Origin: Acidobacteriota bacterium
Lineage (GTDB): Bacteria > Acidobacteriota > Vicinamibacteria > Fen-336
Length of the DNA stretch: 60,819 nucleotides
Direction: 5' to 3'
NCBI GenBank assembly: GCA_003223555.1
Contig: QHVM01000058.1
Location: 1-60,819 of the forward strand
Below are positions 1-7,371 of the stretch, piece by piece. The notes below the pieces were generated by a model. The model was given only the letters and a program-made list of their open reading frames with translations, was not told where the DNA came from and ran no database searches. Positions within the stretch are counted from its first letter, which is position 1; each line of letters starts with the position of its first letter. The translations under genes and the position numbers were made by a program.

Positions 1-2
1 TC

Positions 3-338
3 GACGAGATCATCATCTTCGACGCCCTGACCGACCAGGACCTGTCCCGGATCACCCGCCTGCTCGTCGACCAGCTCAACGCCAACCTGAAGGAGAAGGG
101 CATCACGGTCGGCATCAAGGACGACGGCGTCGACTGGCTGTTGCAGAAGACGCTGCCCGACCGCTCCTACGGCGCGCGCCCGCTGCGCCGGGCCATCCAG
201 CGCCACATCGAGGACGCGCTCTCGGAGGCCTTCATCCGGGGCCAGATCCGTCCCCTGCGCCCCATCGAGATCGGGGTCCAGGACGGAGCGCTCTGGTACT
301 GGCAGGACGGGCGGGGCGGGGCCTCGCGGGTCGGACGG
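3..338 (+). CDS. ClpB/ClpC-type AAA+ ATPase, C-terminal fragment
   Basis: The reading frame is open from the left edge and encodes the last roughly 110 residues of a Hsp100/Clp ATPase, the small subdomain of the second AAA+ module. The stretch SYGARPLRRAIQRHIEDAL (about nt 165-221) is the classic ClpB/ClpC sensor-2 helix with the GARPLRR arginine. In the family this ATPase unfolds proteins, either for the ClpP protease (ClpC) or for disaggregation (ClpB); the part seen cannot separate the two. No stop codon occurs where the family normally ends: the frame runs on into Arg/Ser-rich, non-conserved sequence while BamA coding begins in another frame. The end given is therefore where similarity fades, and a small deletion at the junction is likely. 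Confidence 0.75.
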
Positions 339-361
339 CGGCGGCGCAGGAGGCCGCGCCG

Positions 362-2704
362 GAGGAGAGCGCGATCGTCGAGCGGGTCGACATCGCCAAC
401 AACCAGTTCATCCCCAGGGAGACGCTGCTCTTCTACGTCTCCACCAAGGCCGGCGACAGATACGACGAGCGGCGGCTGCGGGAGGACTTCCGGCGGCTGT
501 GGGACGCCGGCTTCCTCGAGGATCTGATCCTCGACGTGCAGGACGGCACCAAGGGCAAGATCGTGATCTTCCGGGTCGTGGAGCGGAAGCGGGTCCAGAT
601 CGTGGACTACCGGGGCAGCAAGGCGCTCACCACCACCAACATCGAGGACGAGCTGAAGAAGCGGGAAGCCACGCTCCGGGTGGACACGTTCTTCGACATG
701 GCCAAGGCGCGGCGGGTGGAGACCATCATCAAGGACATGCTGGCCGAGAAGGGGCGGCCCTTCGCGACCGTGAAGATCGACGCCAAGCCGATCGGGGCGG
801 CCGGGCAGCAGGTCTCCTTCATGATCGACGACGGGCCGAAGGCCAAGGTCCGGAAGATCGAGTTCACCGGCAACAAGGCCTTCTCCGGCGGCGCCCTGAA
901 GCGCCACATGAAGAACATCAAGCAGGCCGGCTTCTGGAACCTGAGCTGGCTGTCGGGGAAGAGCACCTACACCGAGGACAAGTGGTCGGGCCACCAGGGC
1001 GAGCCGGGCGACCAGGCCCGGCTCCAGGACTTCTACCTCAACCACGGCTACGTCACGGCCACGATCGGCCAGCCCAAGATCAGCTACACCGACGGCGGCG
1101 GCAAGGGCAAGAAGGCCAAGAAGTGGGCGAAGCTGGAGATCCCGGTCGTGGAGGGCGACCAGTACCGGGTGGGCGAGGTGAAGTTCGAGGGGCTCACCGT
1201 CTTCAAGGAGGTGGGGGTCCGGCCCCTCTTCAAGCTGCAGACGGGGGACGTCTACAACGAGTCGCGGCTCAAGAAGGGCTTCGACAAGCTGCGCGACGCC
1301 TACGGCGCCCAGGGGTATTTCCAGTTCACGGGATACCCGAAGCGCACCCCCGACCCCAAGCGCAAGGTCGTCGACGTCACCCTGACCATGGACGAGGACA
1401 AGCGCTACTTCGTCGGCCGGATCCTGTTCACCGGCAACGACACCACCCGCGACAAGGTGATCCGCCGCGAGGTGTACATGAACGAGGGCGACGTGTTCAA
1501 CACCGAGGCCCTCAAGCTGTCCATCCGGCGGATCAACCAGCTCGGCTACTTCAAGCCCATGGAGGGGCCGCCCAACATCGCGCCCAGCTCGCTCGGCGAG
1601 GACAAGCTCGACGTCACATTCAAGGTCGAGGAGCAGAACCGCAACCAGTTCACCTTCGGCGGCGGCGTGAGCGGGCTCGAAGGGACGTTCCTAAACGCGT
1701 CGTTCTCCACCGCCAACTTCCTGGGCCTGGGCGAGACGCTGCAGCTCTCGGCCCAGACCGGCGCCCGGACCAAGAACTACCAGCTCGCGATCAGCGAGCC
1801 CTACCTGTTCGACCGGCCGATCACGGCCGGCATCGACCTGTTCAAGACCCGCCTCATCATCCCCACCCTGGACAACGTCGTCGGCTACACCCAGGACTCC
1901 ACCGGGGCCAGCCTCATGCTCGGCGTGCGCCTGCAGCGCTTCAACCAGCTGTTCACCAGCTACGCGTACCGCATCGTGAACATCCAGGGCCTCTCGGCCA
2001 CCTCGACCGGGGTCATCGATCCCACCAGCCCGCTCTTCGACCCGTTCTTCTTCGGCCAGGAGGGCAGGCAGAAGGAAAGCACCCTCACCCCGTCCTTCGT
2101 CCACAACACCGTCGACAACCCGTGGACGCCCCGCAGCGGCGTGAAGTACACCTTCACCACCCCCATCGCCGGCGGCCCGCTCCGGGGCACGCTCGATTAC
2201 TTCCGGCCCGAGGCCGAGCTGATCTTCTACATCCCCCACACCCGGCGCACGGCGCTCGGGGTGCGGGCCGACGTGGCCATCATCATTCCCTACGCGAACA
2301 CGGCCAAGGTGGACCCGGCCACCGGCCGCAACACGCTGCCGCTCTACCAGCGCTTCTTCCTGGGCGGGGAGACGGAGATCCGCGGCGTGAACATACGCAC
2401 GGTGGGGCCGATCGACAGCGAGAACCACGCCCTGGGCGGGAACAAGAAGGCCCTCTTCAACGCCGAGTACTACATCGACATCGCGGGACCCCTGCGGGGC
2501 GTCCTCTTCTTCGACGCCGGCCAGGCTTTCCTGGAAGGGGAGAAGATCGACATCCGGAAGTTCCGGACCTCGACCGGGGCCGAGATCCGCTTCATCATGC
2601 CCGTGCTCAACGTGCCGTTCCGCCTGATCTACGCCTTCAACCCCAACCGCGATCATTTCCAGCCGAAATCGGCCTTCAAGTTCGCCGTCGGCACCACCTT
2701 CTAA
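362..2704 (+). CDS. bamA: Outer-membrane protein assembly factor BamA
   Basis: BamA is the central subunit of the outer-membrane beta-barrel insertase. Repeated POTRA domains fill roughly the first half; the barrel begins near nt 1645 (NQFTFGGGVSGLEGT) and carries the conserved loop-6 IRG motif (GGETEIRGVN, near nt 2367). The protein ends in phenylalanine, the usual barrel-insertion signal. The first POTRA (IVERVDIANNQFIPRETLL) is already in frame at about nt 374, but the first in-frame ATG/GTG/TTG is GTG 536, inside that domain. No signal peptide or normal start is visible, so 362 marks where coding similarity begins, not a start codon. The signal peptide and the clp stop codon appear to be missing from the sequence. 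It is followed 16 bp later by skp/ompH, a standard order. Confidence 0.93.
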   Translation, partial: EESAIVERVDIANNQFIPRETLLFYVSTKAGDRYDERRLREDFRRLWDAGFLEDLILDVQDGTKGKIVIFRVVERKRVQIVDYRGSKALTTTNIEDELKKREATLRVDTFFDMAKARRVETIIKDMLAEKGRPFATVKIDAKPIGAAGQQVSFMIDDGPKAKVRKIEFTGNKAFSGGALKRHMKNIKQAGFWNLSWLSGKSTYTEDKWSGHQGEPGDQARLQDFYLNHGYVTATIGQPKISYTDGGGKGKKAKKWAKLEIPVVEGDQYRVGEVKFEGLTVFKEVGVRPLFKLQTGDVYNESRLKKGFDKLRDAYGAQGYFQFTGYPKRTPDPKRKVVDVTLTMDEDKRYFVGRILFTGNDTTRDKVIRREVYMNEGDVFNTEALKLSIRRINQLGYFKPMEGPPNIAPSSLGEDKLDVTFKVEEQNRNQFTFGGGVSGLEGTFLNASFSTANFLGLGETLQLSAQTGARTKNYQLAISEPYLFDRPITAGIDLFKTRLIIPTLDNVVGYTQDSTGASLMLGVRLQRFNQLFTSYAYRIVNIQGLSATSTGVIDPTSPLFDPFFFGQEGRQKESTLTPSFVHNTVDNPWTPRSGVKYTFTTPIAGGPLRGTLDYFRPEAELIFYIPHTRRTALGVRADVAIIIPYANTAKVDPATGRNTLPLYQRFFLGGETEIRGVNIRTVGPIDSENHALGGNKKALFNAEYYIDIAGPLRGVLFFDAGQAFLEGEKIDIRKFRTSTGAEIRFIMPVLNVPFRLIYAFNPNRDHFQPKSAFKFAVGTTF

Positions 2705-2720
2705 GCTCTAAGGAGAAGAC

Positions 2721-3398
2721 ATGATCAAGACGTTTGTCCCCGTCATCGTCCTCGGTGCGGCCGCGCTGGCCGCGGCCCAGGACGCTCCCGCCGTCGCGGC
2801 CGGGGTGAGAACGCCGCGCATCGCCGTCATCAACATGGAAACCATCTCCTCCGAGAGCGTCCTCGGCAAGGGCTACGCGGCCCAGATCCAGGGCCTGGAG
2901 AAGGAGATCCAGACCGAGGGCACCAAGAAGCAGACCGAGCTGGCGAAGATGGACGCCGCGATCAAGGCCCTCCAGGACGAGCTGGACAAGCAGGCGGCCG
3001 TGCTCAGCCCCGAGGCCGCCGAGCGCAAGCGGCAGGACATCGTGAAGAAGACCCGGGACCGCCAGGCCTACGTCGAGGACGGCCAGCAGGAGCTGCAGCG
3101 GATGCGCGAGCAGGCCGAGGCCAAGGCCCAGGGGCTCAACAACGAGTTCCAGCAGAAGATCAAGCCGCACATCGACGCGGTCGCCAAGGAGAAGGGGATC
3201 GACATCATCCTGACGAGCCAGGTCGCGCTGACCATGAACCCGCAGTTCGACATCTCGCGAGAGGTGATCGCCAAGGCCGACGCGGCCGAGCGGGCCAGCC
3301 CCTCCGCCAAGCCCGCGGCGACCGCCTCGCCGCGGCCCTCGGCCGCCCCCCCCGCCCCCAAGCCGACCCCGACCCCGACGCCGAGCCCGAAGCCGTAG
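2721..3398 (+). CDS. OmpH/Skp family periplasmic chaperone
   Basis: Skp holds unfolded outer-membrane proteins in the periplasm before BamA inserts them. The 225-residue product has a signal peptide (FVPVIVLGAAALAAAQDA), the beta core start RIAVINMETI, and long charged helices (about residues 55-150) that form the Skp tentacles. The core then closes with DIILTSQVALTMNPQFDIS. An extra Ala/Pro-rich tail of about 35 residues ends in a Pro-Thr/Ser-Pro run, a low-complexity extension not part of the family fold. A good Shine-Dalgarno (AAGGAG, 2710-2715) precedes ATG 2721. The stop directly abuts the GTG of the next gene, so they are co-transcribed. Confidence 0.9.
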   Translation: MIKTFVPVIVLGAAALAAAQDAPAVAAGVRTPRIAVINMETISSESVLGKGYAAQIQGLEKEIQTEGTKKQTELAKMDAAIKALQDELDKQAAVLSPEAAERKRQDIVKKTRDRQAYVEDGQQELQRMREQAEAKAQGLNNEFQQKIKPHIDAVAKEKGIDIILTSQVALTMNPQFDISREVIAKADAAERASPSAKPAATASPRPSAAPPAPKPTPTPTPSPKP

Positions 3399-4667
3399 GT
3401 GGCCGAGCCGCCTCCCCCGACGGCCATCGACGTCGCGGGCCTGGTCCGCCAGATCCCCACCCACTATCCCTTCGTGCTCGTGGACCGGGTGCTGGAGCAC
3501 GACCCCCGGGGACGGCTGGTGGCGATCAAGAACGTCACCGGGTCCGAGGAGTTCTTCGAGGGCCATTTCCCCGGCGCGCCGGTCATGCCCGGGGTGCTGC
3601 TCATGGAGAGCCTGGCCCAGGCGGCCGGGATCTGGCTGCTCCAGGACGCCGCCGACCCGCGGCGGCTCGAGGTCCACGTGGTCGGCATCGACCAGGCGAA
3701 GTTCCGCCGGCCCGCCCTGCCGGGCGACCAGCTCCGCCTGGAGATCACGGTGCTCAAGCGGCGGGGACCGCTCTGCCGCGTGCGGGGCGAGGTGCGCTCG
3801 GGGGAGAACCGGGTCGCGGAGGCCAACCTGCTCCTGCGGGTGGCGGCGCTGGAGCCGCCCGGCGTCGATCCCACGGCCCGGGTCGCCCGCGAGGCGGTGC
3901 TGGGAGCCGGGGTGGAGATCGGCCCCTACTCCGTGGTGGGCCCCCAGGTGCGGATCGGAGCCCGCACCGTGCTCGCCTCCCACGTCGTCGTCGACGGCGA
4001 CACCGAGGTGGGCCGCGACAACCGCCTCTACCCGTTCTGCTCGGTCGGGCTGGCGCCCCAGGACAAGAAGTACCAGGGCGAGCACACGCGTCTCGTCATC
4101 GGGGACCGCAACGTCGTCCGGGAGTGCGTCACCATCCAGCCCGGCACCGCGGGCGGGGGCGGGTTGACCCGCATCGGCTCCGACAACCTCTTCATGGCCT
4201 ACGCGCACGTGGCCCACGACTGCCTGGTGGGCGACCACACGATATTCGCCAACGGGGCCACGCTGGCCGGCCACGTGGAGGTGGCCGACTGGGTGACGAT
4301 CGGCGCCTATTCCGGCGTGCACCAGTTCTGCCGGGTCGGCACCCACGCCTTCGTGGGCGGCTACACGGTGGCCACCAAGGACGTGCTGCCCTATTCGAAG
4401 ACCGTCGGCAACCGGGCCTGCATCTACGGCGTGAACACCATCGGCCTCACCCGCCGCGGGTTTCCCGCCGAGACGATCGCGGCCATCCGCCGGGCCTTCC
4501 GCGTCCTGCTGCAGAGCCGGCTCAACACCAGCGAGGCCGTGGCGCGGCTGGAGGCGGAAGGCTCGCCCCACGCCGAGGTGCGGCGCATCGTGGAGTTCAT
4601 CCGCAGCGCGCGCCGGGGCGTGATCCTCAAGCGCCACAGCCGCCACCGGATGACCGAAGACTCGTGA
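3399..4667 (+). CDS. FabZ-LpxA fusion: 3-hydroxyacyl-ACP dehydratase / UDP-GlcNAc acyltransferase
   Basis: This is one 422-residue protein with two enzymes. Residues 8-145 are a FabZ hot-dog domain with GHFPGAPVMPGVLLMES, giving catalytic His56 and Glu70; FabZ dehydrates 3-hydroxyacyl-ACP in fatty-acid synthesis. Residues about 152-415 are LpxA, a hexapeptide-repeat left-handed beta helix that puts 3-hydroxyacyl onto UDP-GlcNAc in the first lipid A step. His270 and His273 (AHVAHDC) match the E. coli His122/His125 pair. The two activities compete for 3-hydroxyacyl-ACP, so fusion may channel or balance it. The frame is continuous and both halves look intact. The usual lpxD between ompH and fabZ is absent. 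GTG 3399 abuts the upstream stop, and the 3' end overlaps lpxI by 4 bp. Confidence 0.92.
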   Translation: MAEPPPPTAIDVAGLVRQIPTHYPFVLVDRVLEHDPRGRLVAIKNVTGSEEFFEGHFPGAPVMPGVLLMESLAQAAGIWLLQDAADPRRLEVHVVGIDQAKFRRPALPGDQLRLEITVLKRRGPLCRVRGEVRSGENRVAEANLLLRVAALEPPGVDPTARVAREAVLGAGVEIGPYSVVGPQVRIGARTVLASHVVVDGDTEVGRDNRLYPFCSVGLAPQDKKYQGEHTRLVIGDRNVVRECVTIQPGTAGGGGLTRIGSDNLFMAYAHVAHDCLVGDHTIFANGATLAGHVEVADWVTIGAYSGVHQFCRVGTHAFVGGYTVATKDVLPYSKTVGNRACIYGVNTIGLTRRGFPAETIAAIRRAFRVLLQSRLNTSEAVARLEAEGSPHAEVRRIVEFIRSARRGVILKRHSRHRMTEDS

Positions 4668-5416
4668 GCCATCCGCTGGGGCTGATCGCGGGCAACGGGC
4701 GCTTCCCGTTCCTGGTCGCCGAGGCCGCCCGCCGGTCGGGACGGCGGGTGGTCGCGGTGGCGGTGGAGGAAGAGGCGGCCCCGGAGCTGGCGGCCAGCGT
4801 CGACGAGATCCACTGGGTGGGCCTCGGCCAGCTCGGCCGGTGCATCGAGGTCCTCAAGTCCGCTGGCGTGAGCGAGGCGGTCATGGCCGGGCAGGTCCAG
4901 CACCGGCGGATCTTCTCGGGCATCGTCCCCGACCTGAAGCTGGCCGGCGTCCTCCTCCGGCTGGCCGTGAAGAACACGGACAGCCTCATCGGCGGGGTCG
5001 CGGACGCGCTGGGGAGGGAAGGGATCCGGCTGCTTCCCTCCACCACGCTCCTCGCGGACCAGATGGCGAGCGCGGGGGCGATGAGCCGGCGGCGCCCCAC
5101 CGCCGCGGAGCGCCAGGACATCGCCTACGGCGTTAAGGTGGCGCGGGCCCTGGCCGCGCTCGACCTCGGCCAGACCGTCGTCATCAAGGACCGGGCCGCC
5201 GTCGCGCTCGAGGCGATGGAGGGGACCGACGAAGTGATCCGCCGGGCCGGCCGGCTGGCCGGCCCGGGCACGACGGTCGTGAAGCTGGCCAAGCCGCGCC
5301 AGGACATGCGGTTCGACGTGCCGGTCGTGGGGGCCCGCACGGTCGTCCTGGCCGCGGCCGACGAGGCGGGCGTGGCGGTATGGGGGCTCGATCCCGGCGA
5401 CGGTGAGGGCGGGTGA
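4664..5416 (+). CDS. lpxI: UDP-2,3-diacylglucosamine pyrophosphatase LpxI
   Basis: LpxI (DUF1009) hydrolyses UDP-2,3-diacylglucosamine to lipid X in lipid A synthesis and replaces LpxH in many bacteria. The 250-residue product shows the N-terminal LGLIAGNGRFPFLVAEAA motif, the central NTDSLIGGVADALGREGI segment, and the C-terminal domain ending in RQDMRFDVPVVGARTV, which holds conserved catalytic-region residues. GTG 4664 overlaps the stop of fabZ-lpxA (GTGA), and its own stop overlaps the GTG of the next oxidoreductase. Length and motif order are normal. lpxB and lpxK are not in the window. Confidence 0.9.
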   Translation: MSHPLGLIAGNGRFPFLVAEAARRSGRRVVAVAVEEEAAPELAASVDEIHWVGLGQLGRCIEVLKSAGVSEAVMAGQVQHRRIFSGIVPDLKLAGVLLRLAVKNTDSLIGGVADALGREGIRLLPSTTLLADQMASAGAMSRRRPTAAERQDIAYGVKVARALAALDLGQTVVIKDRAAVALEAMEGTDEVIRRAGRLAGPGTTVVKLAKPRQDMRFDVPVVGARTVVLAAADEAGVAVWGLDPGDGEGG

Positions 5417-6293
5417 CCGTCCGGGTGGGCGTCGTGGGCGTGGGCGCCCTCGGCCAGCACCACGCCCGGGTCTATGCGCAGTTGCCCGGGGCCCGCCTGG
5501 CCGGAGTCTACGACGTGGATCCCTCACGGGCCGCCGAGGTCGCCACCCGCCACGGCATCCCGGCCTTCGCCCGCCTCCGGGAACTGATCGGCGAGGCGGA
5601 CGCCATCTCAGTGGCGGTCCCGACCGTGGACCACCACCGGGTGGCCCGGGAGCTCCTGGAGGCCGGAAAGGACGTCCTCGTCGAGAAGCCCATGACCGCC
5701 CGCCTCGACGAAGCCGAGGACCTCGTCCGGCTGGCGGCGGAGAGGGGGGCGCTCCTCCAGGTCGGACACATCGAGCGGTTCAACCCGGCCGTGGACATCC
5801 TCCGCAAGGCCACGTCGGAACCGCGGTTCATCGAGGTCCATCGGCTCAGTCCCTTTTCCGCCCGGACGACATCGTCCTCTGCCTGGATGACTCGCCGGCC
5901 GTGCAGGTCGACGCGGTGGGTGTCCCTGTCCTGACCCCGAAGGTCGACATCGCCAACGTGCGGCTCCGTCTTGCATCGGGTCTCATCGCCAACCTTACCG
6001 CGAGCCGCGTCTCGGTCGAGAAGGTACGCAAATTTCGGGTATTTTCCCCGAAGTCTTATATATCCGTGGATTTCGCGGCTCGATCCGCCCAGGTCTGTCG
6101 TCTTATCGAGGGGGCGGACGGTCCCGAGATCGCCGTCGAGCGGACGGCCGCCCCCAACGAGGAGCCGCTCCGGAGGCAGCTCGCGGCCTTCATCGCTGCC
6201 GTCCGCGATCGCTCGGCGCCGCTTGTCACCGGCTCCGACGGCCTTCGCGCGCTGGCGCTCGCTCATTCGGTCCTGGCGCGGATGGCGGAGTAG
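5413..6293 (+). pseudogene. Gfo/Idh/MocA oxidoreductase, interrupted by a frameshift (GnnA-like candidate)
   Basis: The first part (5413 to about 5860) is an intact Rossmann half: VRVGVVGVGALGQHHARVYA, the EKP motif (VEKPMTARLDEA) and GHIERFNPAV. The second half continues in another frame from about 5862 (DDIVLCLDDSPAVQVDAVGV) to the stop at 6293. Roughly 12-15 residues that normally carry the conserved LDLMIHD-type motif are missing, with a net shift of one base, so the break looks like a deletion of about 40 bp. In Acidithiobacillus and Leptospira a Gfo/Idh enzyme, GnnA, beside lpxA makes the 3-keto sugar for amide-linked lipid A; position next to lpxA-lpxI makes that the best guess, but no GnnB aminotransferase is adjacent. 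It may be a sequence error rather than a dead gene. Confidence 0.8.
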
Positions 6294-6441
6294 AATAGGG
6301 CCTCGGTCCGGACATTTTTCGTCAACGGTTGATCCAACCTGTTGGGTCGTTCCGCCAGCCAGCCTCAATGAATTGGGGCGGTCCTGGCGTGGCGTGAATC
6401 ATGCTATGGTTTCTTGTCGGTTTTGGGGCCTGAGGTAGTCC

Positions 6442-7371
6442 ATGGGCCGCTTCGACCAGCGCCAGGGCTTCCTCATGTCCGCGATCGTGCACCTGATGAT
6501 CATGATGGCCCTCATCAACCGCGCCGAAAGCTGGCGGCCGAAGCAGGCTGCGCCCGAGCCCGCGCTACCGGTCCGCGAGCGGATCTTCCTGCCTCCCAAG
6601 GAGGTCCTGCGGCGCCTCGCGCCCCTGCCGGCGCGGCCGGCCACGCCGAAGCTGGCGCCACGGCCGACTCCGCCGCCGCCTCAACCGCGGGCCAAGGACC
6701 GGATCAGCATCGGGCCGCCGTCGGCCGAGCGGGCCAAGGTGATCGAGCTGCGGCGGGAGGACGACCTGACGAAGGCGCCCAAGGGCCGGCCCGACGCCGT
6801 TCCCTCGGCTCCGACGCCGACCATGGCCCAGGCCGCGTCCCCGGCCCCGGCGCCGGGAGCGGGTCCCGAGGTACGCAAGGCCGAAGGCCTCCGGCTTCCC
6901 AACGGGCCGGGGCCGGCGGCCGGCAAGGACGGTTCACGCCCGGGCGGAGCCAGCCCCCGGCCGACCCTGGCCGAATCGTTGCGTAACCTGGAGCAGCGGC
7001 TGGGGGAGGTCGGGCCGCGCGGGATCGAAAGTGGCACGGGCCGACAGATGGGGCCGCTCTTCTTCGACCCGGAAGGCGCGGACTTCACGCTCTGGATCAA
7101 CCATTTCAAGAATGAGATATACCGCAACTGGATCGTGCCCCAGGCCGCCCTGCTCGGCTTCCGGGGCCACGTGGACATCGAGTTCACCGTCGAGCGCGAC
7201 GGGTCGATGAAGGACCTCCGCGTCCTGAAGTCCTCCGGGACGCCCGCCCTCGACCGCGCCGCCCAGAACGCGCTGCTCGGCAGCCGATTCCTCCCTCTTC
7301 CCAGTGACTTCGGCCCTCCGCAGGTGACGATTCAAGTGATGTTCTTCTACAACCAGGGGCCGCAGGGGTGA
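6442..7371 (+). CDS. TonB-family energy-transducer-like protein
   Basis: The 309-residue protein has a short cytoplasmic start, one membrane helix (about residues 9-27, FLMSAIVHLMIMMALIN), a long Pro/Ala-rich periplasmic linker (about 55-215) and a C-terminal TonB domain. That domain reads WINHFKNEIYRNWIVPQAAL, then GHVDIEFTVERDGSM and SSGTPALDRAAQNAL. TonB proteins pass proton-motive force from ExbBD to outer-membrane transporters; no exbBD or TonB-dependent receptor lies nearby, so the partner is unknown. The membrane helix is only moderately hydrophobic. Its stop overlaps the GTG of the SpoIID-domain gene. The 148 bp upstream hold no gene. Confidence 0.8.
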   Translation: MGRFDQRQGFLMSAIVHLMIMMALINRAESWRPKQAAPEPALPVRERIFLPPKEVLRRLAPLPARPATPKLAPRPTPPPPQPRAKDRISIGPPSAERAKVIELRREDDLTKAPKGRPDAVPSAPTPTMAQAASPAPAPGAGPEVRKAEGLRLPNGPGPAAGKDGSRPGGASPRPTLAESLRNLEQRLGEVGPRGIESGTGRQMGPLFFDPEGADFTLWINHFKNEIYRNWIVPQAALLGFRGHVDIEFTVERDGSMKDLRVLKSSGTPALDRAAQNALLGSRFLPLPSDFGPPQVTIQVMFFYNQGPQG

